From Ulva prolifera (taxonomy: Eukaryota > Chlorophyta > Ulvophyceae > Ulvales > Ulvaceae), in NCBI GenBank assembly GCA_023078555.1, contig CM041202.1:5070522-5134521 (forward strand): DNA of 64,000 bases, in the 5' to 3' direction. Shown one piece after another: positions 23,988-35,727 of this stretch. The notes under the pieces are model-generated. The model was not told the origin of the DNA. It saw only the letters and a program-made list of their open reading frames with translations, and ran no database searches. Each line of letters opens with the position of its first letter. The stretch's first letter is position 1. Both the position numbers and the translations under genes were made by a program.

Positions 23988-25882
23988 ATGTCTTCCAAGC
24001 TTGTCATCCCGATGCTGGCATCTGCAATGGGTGCAGTGGGAATGTGCATCGTGAACAGACGTGTTCGTCGCGAGGATCGTGAAGTGGTGCAGACCGAAGG
24101 GGTGCAAACGCAGACCGAAGTGGCCTTGGTGCGACATCGCACCTTCACCTTCCTGGGCTGCGGCCCCGCAGGCATGCGCCTTGCACGGATTGAAGGCTCT
24201 CCGCTGCATGAAATGGAGCACGCATGAGCACGCTCCCCTCGCCAAGTGCTCACTGGTGATGTTGCAATCAATTTAGTGCACGTCATACTTCAGGTACTAT
24301 TATAGTATAATCCCCATGCAAGGTATTTACCACGTACAGCTGTAGGGCTCGGGCGACGCTACGCACTCTGTTGCCACCATAGCCATGCATCACAAGCATT
24401 GCGATTGTGCAACATACTCCTTCCAGGCCCTCAACCTGCAGGACAGGCGGTGCCACGTCGTGTGAGCAATTCCTGCGGGGCTTCCTGTGGTGCTACCTCC
24501 CCGCCTTGAAACACCCTCACACTGTTAACTAGTGAATTGGGCCCACAGCTTGTTCTGTGACCTGCTGCAACAACCTGTGCCATCGGCGTCACTATGCCAT
24601 GCACAAAAACAACCTCATACATGCACGCTATGTATACATGCTCGTGCTGGCATGAGGTGTGTGGCCGTCTCGCTGTGCTTGAATACCGTGGTCGGGTTCG
24701 ACGTGGGTCGGCATTCGCTGTCGGTGGCGGTGTTGGTGTGTCTGTGCGTCACCGTGGAGGTGCCACCGGCCTCTCCGACTCTGTGAGTGTAACATAGGTC
24801 CACGCTGGGTATGCTAACAGCTGTTGGTGCATCTTTATCCAGGTTCTCCCATCATGTACAATCAAAACCTGAGTATACCCGACCAACATCGACTCAGGGT
24901 GAAGGCGTAGTGCAGAACGAATGTATTCAAGCTTGAGCACCCTTCCCACATCGTTTGCTCACGGGCGGCAATGAGAACGAGTCAAACACGTCGCATGTGA
25001 GAACGCACAAGGCTCGAGGGCCACTGTGCATCACCACCTTGCAACCCCCCCCCCCCCCCCCCCCCCCTGCTCCTTGCCAGGCCTGCTGGCGTCACCTGCG
25101 CACTCTGCCCTTCTGCCTGCAGACTAGGCTATGCTAACACCTTCCAGAGCCCCCAAGGCTGGGTGCCTGACAGAGTGTATACGCGCTCAAGACAGAAAGT
25201 GCTTTAGCATCAGCTGTCCTATCTTGCCTCAGCTCTGCTGCAGGGGGGAGGACATGATGCCTTCCACGACGGCGTCACCGGCCCAAACCTACCTGTCGCC
25301 CACGGCCGCAACGACGGCAGCATCAGCAATGGCGGCGCGCACACACCACCGCACGTGGCGCAGCTGTGGGAGGCGGCCTGCGCCGGCGAAGTGGACACCG
25401 TCCGCACCCTGCTCTTCCGCCACTGCCTGCCCGCCAACAAGCTGCACCCGGTGACCGGCTCCACGCTCCTCCTCGACGTCGCCGCGGTGCAGACCCTGCA
25501 GACTCATAAGGACTACAGATTGGCGGAAGTGATGGAGGTCCTCGTTCGCGACGGCCGCTCTCTGCGGGAGCAGCACTCTTTTTTGCACGACACGACGATG
25601 CATATGCTCGCAGCACAGCCGAGGAAGTACTACGTACAGCAGCGCGTTCACTTCCTGCTCAGGATGGTTACGCATGACTGCAGCAGCGACACCTGTGCAC
25701 TGGCCCTGCACAATGTGCGGGGGCTGCTGCCGGAGGACGCCGCTGCGGCGGCTGCCCGCCCGGACCTGCGCGAGCTGCTGCACATGTCGCGCACAAAGTG
25801 GCTCGAGCAGGCGCAGGCCAGGCGCAATGACAAAATGCGTGAACAACTGTCTAAGGCATCTCGACTGGGGTCCTTGGAGTGA
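23988..25882 (+). CDS. TM-ANK 5: membrane-anchored ankyrin protein (type II)
   Basis: Exons 23988-24128 and 25244-25882 give 259 residues. The anchor MSSKLVIPMLASAMGAVG is followed by RRVRREDREV and an added VQTEGVQTQTEVAL. In this copy the position of the usual donor reads GTGCAG, and the conserved GTGCGAC lies 42 nt later, still phase 0. The intron is the longest (1,115 bp) and holds two copies of the short dispersed repeat and a poly-C tract. Exon 2 starts with GGGHDAFHDGVTG and continues with WEAACAGEVDTVRTLLFRH, STLLLDVAAVQTL, TTMHMLAAQP and HNVRGLLPEDAAAAAARPD. The PAN(D/N)TPMH motif is altered to LHDTTMH. No TGTAA is seen within 300 nt of the stop. Confidence 0.73.
24455..24530 (+). 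repeat. Short dispersed repeat, copy c
   Basis: A diverged copy ending in TGTGGTGCTACCTCCCCGCC, recognised by the same block order as copies a and b. It is weakly supported on its own. Confidence 0.4.
24650..24800 (+). repeat. Short dispersed repeat, copy d
   Basis: Contains GGCATTCGCTGTCGGTGG and ends in GGTGCCACCGGCCTCTCCG and GTGTAACATAG. It parallels copy b in the intron of TM-ANK 3. Confidence 0.5.
25045..25067. repeat. 23-bp poly-C tract
   Basis: An uninterrupted run of 23 C in the intron of TM-ANK 5. Confidence 0.9.
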
Positions 25883-26684
25883 ACTGGCACGCACCAGGGC
25901 CTTGTGATCATTGTGTGGGGGATGGGCTGCGTGCAACGTCCTCTCGAGCGGCTGGCTAGGAGGGCTGCCAATTGCAGTAGTGTGCGTATGTGAGGCAGTG
26001 TGGCTGTACTTAGGTGATGTTTGTACGAAAACGATTGCAATGCTCCAGGGAAAACGTGCCTCAGCAGGGATGAGAGCGGCTAGGCTAGCATTGGAGAGTT
26101 GTGGTATGGCCGTGGCATGAGTCGCGCACTTCAACACTATGCACTGGCCACCTCAAAGCTCCCGGAACGGGCGACAACTACCAATGCACATGTGTGATCC
26201 AGATTCCGCAGTACACTGTATATACTGACCCACTCGTTTCAAATATGCTTGAAGACTGTACTTCGCACAACAATCTCATTCAAACATGTGCTGAGCGCAT
26301 GCCTGCTGCATGCGGCACGCGGGTTGCGTGCCACGCTCTTCCTTGCCATGCGCTTCCCTGAAGACAGCTGTTACTCAAGTGGCTCAGACCCATGTTTCAG
26401 ATGCGCAATTTGAGCGTTGTGGGCATTGATAATGTTTTCGGCACACATACACCAGGCCGCAGCAAAGCCCCCCGCGTCCGACAGGCCTGGCCCCTTGGGT
26501 ACAATTTGTGCAGCGGCGGCGGCATCGCTGCCGCCGGCCTTCGCTTCTAACAAGGCACCTTGGTCGGCAGGACTGAAGTGACCTGGGACACTAGATACAT
26601 CAGCAAGGTGATGTGTGAGACTGCAAGCATAAGGCAAATTGTTGTATGGTCACGTTGTCATTCACTAGCAGACCCGTAGCATGA
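25883..26684. other. 3' flank of TM-ANK 5
   Basis: The conserved 3' UTR block (GTGCGTATGTGAGGCAGTGTGGCTGT) is present near 25980. No gene is supported. Confidence 0.5.
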
Positions 26685-27010
26685 CCGCCACATTCCCTGC
26701 GCCTACCTGTATCACTCCATCACATCTACGCAACCACACTGACAGATTGCAGATGCCATTTGTATGGCAACTATGGCACACACATGTACACAAGCGACCT
26801 GGCTATCAGCCTGCCACCATTGCGATCTGCGTTCCTGGCGCTGCCCATGCAGCACTTGCGCGTCCTCTGCTCGGACGCCTGTGCTCCTTGCCGACGCACT
26901 CGGGCGCCGCCGCCGCGCACACTCTCACGATGGATACTAGCTGTGCACACATGCAGATGTGCCTCGTGGGGAGAGAAGGGCATGGCCTTTGCGGCAGCTG
27001 CGGCGGTGCA
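26685..27010 (-). pseudogene. MtnA-MtnK 3' flank and last-exon remnant (remnant 2)
   Basis: CGCCTACCTGTATCACTCC...CATCTACG (from 26700) matches the 3' flank of the intact gene at 45175-45205. CGCCGCCGCCGCGCACAC...CGATGGA (about 26907-26935) matches the last exon near 45495-45525, which encodes the [13 protein letters not shown] end of the kinase. The frame is gone. A 37-G tract sits just beyond it. Confidence 0.55.
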
Positions 27011-27047
27011 GCACTGAAACATCGGCATCTGGATTGTGGGCAGCGTG

Positions 27048-27048
<1 letters not shown>

Positions 27049-27085
<37 letters not shown>
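27049..27085. repeat. 37-bp poly-G tract
   Basis: An uninterrupted run of 37 G, the longest homopolymer in the window. It could be an assembly artefact or a real unstable tract able to form G-quadruplexes. Confidence 0.85.
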
Positions 27086-27086
<1 letters not shown>

Positions 27087-28061
27087 CACTGGCATAAGTG
27101 TGACGGCCGTCAGGAGCTTCATGATAGGGGTGCATGCATGTACGTCAGGTGCACAAAGTGACGCGGCTGTGGTCACTTGATCTTCCTCGCGGAGACGTAC
27201 CTGTCCGCACTGAGAAGTCATCGTTGAACGACAGTGTACCTCCTGTGGGATTCATTTACTTACCTTCAGCCAAAACTGTTCCAGCCGCAGGCGTCATCAT
27301 CCTAGGTGAGTGTCGCTGCTGCCGCTACAAGCCATGCGACAGTCGGATCCGAAGTGTACATGAGGAAGCGCCCAGTGTTCCTGGGGGCCGTGCTGTTGTC
27401 TGCTGCTTTGCGGGCAGTGGCATTGAGAAGAGATGCCGCCGCCTAGCGTTGCATCACGAAACAAACAAGAGCAGCAACATCGGTAAGTAGTAGCAGCCGT
27501 TGATCAGCAGTGCGGCTGGGCTGGGGCCCGTTCTACAGCGACACACAGTACTGCAAGGCCGCCGGAGCCCTGAGGAGGTTCGCAGGTAGGCTACGGCTGA
27601 CCCCGCTGTCTGGAAGACAAATGTCAAGCGATCGCCTGCACACCGGTAGGCACTAGGACAGCAGAACGTGTCCGCAACGACACGAATCTACAAGCTGCAT
27701 ATTGTCATCCCCTTCACTACAGGCGGGCTCTCGTTTCTAGGGAAGGCCACGGCGGGTCCTTGTAGATGTTGAACGTGCGAATGGCTTTGCCCCACTCAAC
27801 ATGGCTTCATGCCACCAGATTGTCTAAGCTAACGAACTCTAGCCTTGAGTGTACTCGGAGTCAGCTCACCTATGGGACCCGGAACTAATTTCCGCGACCG
27901 GCCTGTGTTGTGCTCATGCGCGGCCTTCAGACCCACCGGATCAAACGACGTCTGCTCATTTATTGCTGGAACATGAAAGATTGACCTTCTGCCATCGTCA
28001 AGCGGCCGTCAGTAGAAAGTGCACGTGGAGACGAACACGACTGTGGTGCACCGTCTTTCAA

Positions 28062-28087
28062 GCGTCGGATTGCTCATCTGCCGACGC
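28062..28087 (+). promoter_or_regulatory. Conserved upstream hairpin, unit 6
   Basis: The arms GCGTCGG and CCGACGC (7 bp) are intact, although the loop has changed (ATTGCTCATCTG). Confidence 0.6.
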
Positions 28088-28252
28088 GGCCCGCATCACG
28101 ATGGCAACAGGTCTGAGCTAAATTGTTCCGGCTTTCCATTCCGTCCTTTTTCGCGCTACGTCCACTTTTGCTTATAGCTTTCGTGCACGCAGTTGCACGA
28201 ATGACCATCCAGGACGCAGGCCGGCTTCCAAGCAACAATTCGAGGCTGTGCT

Positions 28253-28273
28253 CGTAATGCGGCTTGCATTACG
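28253..28273. repeat. GTAATGC inverted repeat, unit 6
   Basis: The arms CGTAATGC and GCATTACG pair exactly around a 5-nt loop, about 520 bp before the anchor exon. Related inverted repeats occur in units 1, 7 and 8. Confidence 0.6.
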
Positions 28274-28797
28274 CTGCATTGATAACGGCCTGCACGCTGA
28301 ACTACTTGACGACCGAGCAACACGCGCCGGATGAAACAGGACTGGCTAGCACTCCGACAGGCGCGATTGCGCAGAACATAGATACACATCCAGACAGGAA
28401 CAGGTTCATTAGCTCCACTGATTCTGTGATGATTTCTGCGTTAGCGTCGCCTGGATCGCAGGGATCAGGATCGCGCAATTTCTTTCAACAAAGCCCTGAC
28501 GCAGTCTTCGCGAGCTGATTATAATAACGCAGTCGCCAAGGTTAGATACATACGGTATGCCCTTAGGACCATCGTGGTTGAACACCACATTCCGGTTAAT
28601 GCTTCGCCAATGTACATGCAGCAACACAGTATCTAGATAGAACTCAGTAGGCTTGCCAGTCTAGCAAGCTATCGCTAATCGCTCGACAGAAGAGTGTACA
28701 TCGCGTTGTATATCAGAATATTCATCATGATGCTCATGATGCTTCCATTTGCTCTGACACATGCAGGGCACTGGCAATAAGGAGCACGCCGGCCAGC

Positions 28798-29938
28798 ATG
28801 TTGTTCAAGTATGTCAAACCGATCTTGATGTCTGCATTGGGTGCACTGGGAGCACTGATAGTGATAGAGTGTCATCGTCGCGAAGAACTTGATGTGGTGC
28901 GTTGTCGCCCACAGGTCGATATGCTGCTGTGCTCCAAGTCGAGGGGCAGTGTGAATGGAGATGCAACAAACATAAGTGCAATCACTCCGCCACGCACTCA
29001 TTGGTGTCAATGCGAACGTGCCATTTCTGCAGCATGTCAGGACGCACGGGGCTCGAGTGCCACTGTGCATCAACATTGTCGAGGCTGGTGTCGTTTCTAG
29101 CATGTGCTGTGCCATAAGCCCTCCTGCTTGCGGCAATCTATGCACAGTGCCCTCATATTATGAGTCATAATCTCAAGGCTTAGTGCGGCACAGGATGTAT
29201 TCATATTTGCAAGACTGACTCGCGTTGCCGACAACTGCCATACTGGTGCCACATCCAAAGACCAGAGTGCATTATAAGGACCTGGTCATCATGTCCACCC
29301 TGACGACCATGCTTGCCCATACAAATCTATCAGCAATGCCTCTGTCATCGGTGGTGACAGCAGCAACAGCGCTGCTCGCATGCCACAGCACGTTTATTTT
29401 CCGTTCTATGCTGCAGGTCGTGACGAAGCTGTGGAGGGCGGCTTGCGCCGGCGATGCCGCGACCGTCCGCACCCTCCTCCTCCGCCACTGCCTGCCCGCC
29501 AACATGCTGCACCCGGGCACCGGCTCCACGCTCCTCCTCGACGTTGCCGCGGTCCAGACCAGGGAAACCTCGAGGGACTTCTGTCTAGCCGAGGTCATGA
29601 GGGTGCTCCTGCGCCACGGCTGCTGTGTGCGGGAGCAGCTGCCCCCGGCCAACAACACGCCGATGCACGTGCTCGCGGCGCAGCCGCAGCACTGCCACAT
29701 ACAGCAACGCGTGCTCGTCGTGCTCGGGCAGGTGTCGGACGACTACAACAGCGAGGTCTGCGCGCTGCAGCTGCGCAATGCTAAGGGGCTGCTGCCGGGT
29801 GAGGGTACCGCCCGTTGGGATCTGCGTAAGCTGCTGGACGCCTCGAGCAGGTTGTGGCCGAAGCACGCGCAGGCGAGTCGCGCTGAAGAAGCACGGCAGC
29901 ACCTGTCCAAGGCACACCGGCTGGTCGCCCCGCCGTGA
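28798..29938 (+). CDS. TM-ANK 6: membrane-anchored ankyrin protein (type I)
   Basis: Exons 28798-28896 and 29417-29938 give 206 residues. The anchor MLFKYVKPILMSALGALGA runs into LIVIECHRREELDV; Tyr, Lys and Cys intrude on the usual hydrophobic pattern. The donor is GTGCGT and the intron 520 bp, phase 0. The acceptor (TATGCTGCAG, ending 29416) sits directly before VVTKLWRAAC, so the 30-50 residue linker of copies 1-5 is absent; the matching linker DNA is now intron. The repeats are ACAGDAATVRTLLLRH, STLLLDVAAVQTR...LAEVMRVLLRHGCC, TPMHVLAAQP and RNAKGLLPGEGTARWD, then a charged tail. An alternative start at the in-frame ATG 29291 without splicing cannot be excluded. Confidence 0.72.
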
Positions 29939-30082
29939 AATCGCATGCACTGCGGCATCTTGTCACAGGGGCTTATCTCGTGAAATGCATGCAACTTTCT
30001 CTTGAATCGGTCGGCTGACAGCGCATCAGCTTGAGGTGGCACATGTGAGAGATGGTCTGGCCCTGTTTTTCAGGGATGTCTG

Positions 30083-30087
30083 TGTAA
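30083..30087 (+). terminator. TGTAA poly(A) signal, TM-ANK 6
   Basis: TGTAA lies 145 nt after the stop, past the GGTGGCACATGTGAGAG form of the conserved 3' UTR block. Confidence 0.5.
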
Positions 30088-32034
30088 CCAAGCTTGCACC
30101 GCTTCCAGGAGGATGTGCTTTCCGGCTCGAATGTTAGCGGCCATGCTGGCATTGCATAGAAAACCTGATCACCGTGTCTTTGCATCTGGTACAATAGTGT
30201 GGCCGTGGCCTGCAGTGTCCTGCACTTCAGAAATATGCACTGGCCACTGCACCATGAAGCAGGCGACTGCCACCGGTCTCAACTCTGATAGCACCAGATC
30301 TCACGTTCACTGAACACAGCCTGTCGTTTGAAGTCTGAATCAACGTCGTACATTCCACATCAAGCTCGTGCGGTCAGCCCAAGCCAACTGCACGCTGCAG
30401 AGGGGCAAGTGCCACACTCTGCTCTGAAGGGAGGCACTAGCTGCAAGGCTCAGAACCCTGCTTCAGATGCACATACAACTGATGTTCCGGACAGCCATCT
30501 ATTGGTCAGACACACATACAGAAACACATAGCAAAGGCCCTTGTTTGGCCTGGTACCTCGCATCGGAGTGATGCAGTGGTGGTGACTGGCTTGTTGGAGC
30601 AGTGCAGAATGGTGAACCCGGCTGGCAATCCGTCGCCATCTATTGTAAAGAACGTATGTATGTATCCCCAGGCTCTGGACACAGTTCAGGAGCAGCGTAG
30701 GGCGATCAGCCGCTGCAGGGCCCAGGCAGATGCCTTCCACAGAATGCAACAATCCAAGCTTTGACACCAGCGCACCATCATCCAAGTCTCACGGAGCCTG
30801 CTTGTCAATGCGACGCGATGATTATAATGCGATAGGTTACGAGAGTACAAGGACTAGTGGATTTGACGTAGCGACCTATGTCATACCCACATGATGCATG
30901 TCAGGCTGCTCTGCTGTAAAGCTGCTTTCCCGGCCAGACGGGCATTGGCCACAGCAGTGCTCGGACGACAGTTTATCATCTGCAGCATGCCATAGCTGGA
31001 ACCAGCTTGCAGCTGGCAGATGTGGTAGATGCACCACTGTGGATGCCAGCTTGCTGTTTTCCCAACAGCTGAGTGGCACGCCCAGATAAGGGTCGGACAT
31101 GGCCGAAGTGGGCAAGCATCATTATCTCAAGACAGAGATATGGCTCCAAATGCGGTATTGGCCCCGATTTGATCAAAACATGGCTCTGCTGAAGGCGAAA
31201 CAGACCATGCCGCGTGTCGGGGCGGGATTTCTTAGCTGATGCGTCCCTCCTACCTGTCTGAAACACAAGTGTCACGCGATCGCCTGTGTGCTGCCAGGCG
31301 ATGACAGGACAACTTCTTCACACAGAGGTGAAGTCTGCATATAGCAAGCTCCTTCCTTTCACTGCAGGCGTGCTTTTGTTGCTCGGGAAGGCCATGGCAC
31401 ACACATTTCGGACGTTCGTGTTCTTAGAGAGGTGCGGCTTCCCAAAAGGTTGAAATACGTTCAAACACACGCAGGAGTATCATTGTCACTGACCGCAATC
31501 AACACGACAGCAGCATAGCTATAGCTTGAAAACGCAGAGATCTCTTTGCCAACGTCTCATTGACAAAGCTAAGGCGCTCTCTTTGACAGCTGCTCTGAAG
31601 TTCCCCAGACGCCAATTCTGAACACAGCTAGCGCTGTGCAGCCAGCACGATGTTCTCCTGCATCTTCTATCGGCTACCCGACGTCAATGTCCCAGTACCG
31701 GAGCACAACCGCAGAGGTAGATGTCCACGACAACGCTGTCCCGAGCAGACGTGTCTTCTGAGAGTGTCACCATGGCCCTGCGCATACGACTGTGAACCAT
31801 ACGTTTCGAGTTACGTGAGCCTGAATACACGCTGCGAAGTGATCGTCAAGTGAAGCACACGAGTGTTCCGAAATACGTAGCTGTACACACGCGCAGTATC
31901 TCGAGATAGCTGCAGTGCTCGGGTGAAGTCGGTGCGCGGGTGACTGCACGTCTTGATGTGCCCGTGCGATCTCGATCGACATCGGGAGTGGAGGGCCTGG
32001 CCTTGCCCCGAGTGAGGCGTGTGTGCGCTGCTGT

Positions 32035-32155
32035 GGTGTTACAAGGACAAAGGCAGCAAGGCGGGCAGCACCGCGGAAGAAGCAAGACGACGAAGCAGCA
32101 AACACCAAGACACCCACGCCCGCGACACCCACGCCCGCTGCACCTATCCATGGTT
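32035..32155 (-). repeat. Short dispersed repeat, copy g
   Basis: The plus strand reads GTTACAAGGACAAAGGCAGC and then AAGGCGGGCAGCACCGCGGA, the reverse complement of the ends of copies a and b. This is the cleanest copy of the conserved end. Confidence 0.65.
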
Positions 32156-33107
32156 CAAAATTGAAACCACAGATGCTGCACCATCAGCCGACATTCACAG
32201 AGCCTGCGTGTCGATGTCCTGCGACAGTCACAATGCGATATAATGTGAGGCTGCAACAACTCGTACGATCGAGGTAGCGACCTGTGCTATGTCAACATGA
32301 TGCATGTTCAGGCTGCTCTATGTATCTCTGAGATAGTGGTACCACTTCCTGCCCAATGGCTCTGGGGCATGCTACAGCATGCCGTATCCAGGACCAGCTT
32401 GCACTTGCAAAATGTGGCAGATGCACCAATGTGGATTCTATCTTCGCGACAGGTGAGTGTCAAACGGTGCTAACAGTGCCCAGACACTGCCAACATGTGC
32501 AACCATGATACCCTCAAACAGAGCATTGTTGCCAAACTATGTCGACAGGCGACAATACGAACCTTGTTCGAACGCGAAACAGGCCACATTGTGTGTTTTG
32601 ACGGAGGTTCATAGTTTACCAGGCAACGGCTGAACCCAGGCAAGCGTCAGGCAATCGCCTCATGCGATCGCCGGCGTACTACCAGGCACACTGACAGCCG
32701 AACGAGTTCGCAGCTATATGGATCTGCATATAGTAAATTTCGTCTTCCCAACTGGCGAGCTTTTGTGTCTTGGGAAGGGCGCCGCTTTTACTTGTGGATG
32801 CACAATGTGCGAATGGCTTTGCCCCAGTGAACCTGGCTTCGTTCAAGTGGATCTACCAAGCGAATATATAGCCTTGAGTATATTCGGAGTGGTGTCACCT
32901 ATAACGATGGGACCTGGAATCAGTGTCAGCGACATGCCCGCGTGTGCACCGCAATTTTCCCTTTCGCGGCCTTCACGACCACCGGCGTGCAAAACTTCTG
33001 CTACTATCGTAATGGCGAAGAAGATATGGATCTACTGACATCGGCAAGCGGCCATCAGGAGAGAGTGCACGTGGAGACGAACACAGCGAAGGTGCATCGT
33101 TGTTCAA

Positions 33108-33133
33108 GCGTCGGATCGCTCGTCTTTTCACGC
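33108..33133 (+). promoter_or_regulatory. Conserved upstream hairpin, unit 7 (broken stem)
   Basis: The left arm GCGTCGG is intact, but the right arm reads TTCACGC, so the stem is disrupted. This unit's gene is also a pseudogene. Confidence 0.5.
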
Positions 33134-34193
33134 GGCCCGCATTACGATGGCATCATGCTGGAACTAACCGTCAGAGTTTCTCGAGGTAGTGCTCCTGTTT
33201 GATACAATGACTTCTGCTTGCAGCTCTCTGTGCCATCACTTGCCCTTCCAAACGTGCAGGACTCAGGCCGGCTCCAAATGATGGTGATCAATCGATGCTG
33301 TATTCGTAATGCAACTTGTATTACACTGCATTGCCGGCTGCTTGCCGGCTTCGCGACTCGACGATGTCAACAAGACACTGCTGGCACGGCTAGGCTAGCG
33401 TGCGCTCTTCCGATTCATTGAAATGCATTTAGACAGCAACAGAATCATCATCATTCACCAGTTGAATCGCAGTCTACACAACAGCAGCATCGCGTGGAAC
33501 CGCAGAACTCAGGACCGCGTGTATTTCATTAACAAAGAGAAGTCTTCGCCAGCCGATTCAAAGCAAACTACACGCCAAGGTTAACTACCTCCAGTATGCT
33601 GTTTCCTGAATCACCTTTCAGATGCCGCGTGAGTGTCACAGCACCGAAGCACAATCTCGCAAATTATGTCAAGATACATGCCGCATCGCAGCAGAGCTGT
33701 CTGGCACGGCGAGCTTGCACCACCTGCTGCGATTCTCGGCAGGGTACTGTAGATTACATTTGTTTACGTCACGCGAGCCCATGTTCACGCTGCGAAGCGC
33801 TTTTTCAAGTGAAGCACACGAGACAGTGCTGACAGCGGGGCGTGCAATGTTGGAATCCTTCTGCGATTCTGATCTGCCCGCACCATCTTATCGTGGTTGC
33901 TGATGCGCGACGACCGTGCATCTGCAGTCATGATCCTGGATGAAGCCGAGGAATATGTGATGTTAGCTCAGTTGGGACTGATGTTCCATGTGTTGTAACT
34001 CGTGTTCAGGCTGAGAACGCCTCATTGTGCTGGGTCTCGAGGCGAGCATGCATAGATATGAGACTCAGATTCCACGAACAATTCTCGCAGCACGTTCGGA
34101 TCGTCCGTTCTCAGCAATCTGCAGTCACATCGCTGCTGCGCAACTGCGTTTGCACATGCAGGGTATTGGTGACAAAGGCAACAGCCGGCCAGA

Positions 34194-35490
34194 ATGTTGT
34201 CCAAGGTTGCGATACCAATACTGGTGTCTGCTGTCGGAGCAGCGGGTGTTTCCTTCCTGAACAACCGTATTCGCCGTACAGCTCGTGAGGTGGTGCAGAC
34301 TGAAGCAGTGCACACACAGACCGAAGTAGCGGAACCGGCGATTGAAACGGGGCAGGCCGATGCGGTGCGACAACCTGCAGCATGGGCTGTGGCCCCGCAT
34401 GAACATACCTCGCACGAAGTGAAGGCTCTCCACCGCATGACATGGACCAATCACGAGCATGCTCCCTTCGGCATGTGCTCACTGGTGACCATGCATGCGT
34501 GTCGTTTCTGCGGCGAGTGAGGAAGCACAAGCCCCGAGTGGCGCTTGGCGCCACGCGTGCGCAACACACACTCCGCAGGCCCTGCCCTGGCGGTGCATGC
34601 AATTCCTGCTCTGCTGCACCCCTCTCCAGCTTTGTCCTCCTAACATCCTGTCCGGGCCCGCGGCATCTTGTGTGACCTGCTTGAAAATGCTGTGCCCTCT
34701 GCTCTCCTGCATGTCCGTGTGTGCATGCGCAACACCCTCATGGCGCTCTCTGCTCGATGTGCCACGCGACGTGCATTTAATTGCATGGCGGCCATATTCT
34801 GCCACATTAGATCGATGTGATCGACCACGCTGCAGGGGCCTAGTTGCCATGTCCGCCGCGGCGGTCTCGCTGGCTGCGCGAACTTCTCGGCAAGGGCCTC
34901 AGCATTGTTATCAGCATGCTGCATTTACACATACCGCAGGCCACGGCTGCAATGCGTATTATGAGTCAATACCCTGCCATGCAACGGCCCGCGATCACGT
35001 GAACTCAGTCCCTGCCACAGGTTGTGGCGCAGCTATGGGAGGCCGCCCTTGCCGGCGACGCCGCCACCGTCTGCACCCTGCTCCAGCGCCACCCTGTGCT
35101 TGCCACCATGCCGCACCCGGCGACCGGCTCCACGCTCCTCCACGACGTTGCCGCGGTGTGGACCCTGGACACCGCGGAGGACCTCGCCCTGGCCGAAGTC
35201 ATGAGGGTGGTCATATGTTACGGCGCCTCGCCGTGAGAGCAGCTGCCTCCGGACGACACGCCGATGCACGTGCTCGCGGCGCAGCCGCAGACCGCCTGCA
35301 TACAAGGCCGCGTGCTCTGCGTGCTCAGAGCGGTCGAAGCTGACCACATCAGCAACACCTGTGTGCTGGGGGCTGCGCAACGCGCATGGGCTGCTGCCGG
35401 AGGACGTCGCGGAGGCGGCAGCCCGCCCGGAGCTGCGTCAGCTACTTGACGACCATTCTTTCGAATGGCTCCTTCCGAATTTCCGCACAT
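34194..35490 (+). pseudogene. TM-ANK 7: decayed type II copy
   Basis: Exon 1 (34194-34364, 57 codons) is intact: MLSKVAIPILVSAVGAAG, then RRTAREV and a 24-residue extension beginning VQTEAVHTQTEVA, ending at a GTGCGA donor. An in-frame TGA in the leader fixes the start. Exon 2 begins after CCACAG at 35021 with VVAQLWEAALAGDAATVC and continues through STLLHDVAAVWTL. A TGA stop at 35234-35236 replaces the first residue of the usual (R/G)EQ(L/V). About 135 nt further on, an extra G in CTGGGGGCTGCGCAACGC shifts the frame, after which LRNAHGLLPEDVAEAAARPE is readable in another frame to a stop near 35490. With two lesions no full protein is expected; a truncated anchor plus 1.5 ankyrin repeats is possible. 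Confidence 0.75.
34590..34655 (+). repeat. Short dispersed repeat, copy e (intron of TM-ANK 7)
   Basis: Ends in CTCTGCTGCACCCCTCTCC and then TTTGTCCTCCTAACATCCTG. It lies at the same relative place as the copy in TM-ANK 8. Confidence 0.5.
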
Positions 35491-35667
35491 AGCAGCTATA
35501 CATATGTCAAGCGCAGACGCGAGAAATTATCTGATGGTCGGATTGAGTCCAGTTTTCTTGAATGAGTCGCCTGGTGGTGCAGCAGCCTGAGGTGGCACAT
35601 GTGCAAGGCGGCCTTGCCCTGCGCAGTTTGAATCATCACTGTATTATGACCTTTGCCAGTTGATAAT

Positions 35668-35672
35668 TGTAA
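35668..35672 (+). terminator. TGTAA poly(A) signal, TM-ANK 7
   Basis: TGTAA in the context GATAATTGTAAC matches the signal of copy 8 (TAATAATTGTAAC). Confidence 0.45.
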
Positions 35673-35694
35673 CATTGATTATAGTCGTTGATAT

Positions 35695-35727
35695 ATTCTG
35701 CTTGAACAGCTGTTGTTCAAGCAGAAT
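35695..35727. repeat. Perfect 14-bp hairpin after the copy 7 poly(A) signal
   Basis: The arms ATTCTGCTTGAACA (35695-35708) and TGTTCAAGCAGAAT (35714-35727) are exact reverse complements with a 5-nt loop, 22 nt past TGTAA. Copy 8 keeps only a trace of one arm (TTTAAGCAGAGTG). Confidence 0.85.

Larger units (their letters stand above)
27086..28766. other. Array spacer between copies 5 and 6
   Basis: The 118-residue frame at 27134-27490 is not recognised and has no supporting context. From about 27.85 kb the sequence is the upstream block shared by all units. Confidence 0.45.
30088..34161. other. Array spacer between copies 6 and 7
   Basis: No gene is supported over 4 kb. The stretch 30.18-30.4 kb matches 44.16-44.38 kb downstream of copy 8. 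The stretch 30.9-31.5 kb matches 22.1-22.7 kb. From 32.3 kb it is the upstream block, closest to that of unit 8. Confidence 0.5.

Noticed and set aside
27134-27490. 118-residue plus-strand frame
   Set aside because: No family recognised and no matching frame in the other units; left as unsupported.
34194-34520. Read-through form of the anchor exon in copies 7 and 8 (109 and 103 residues, both ending HxCGE)
   Set aside because: The shared ending could suggest a real short protein, but copies 7 and 8 are recent duplicates and other copies stop soon after the GTGCG donor; splicing at that donor is phase-consistent in all eight.
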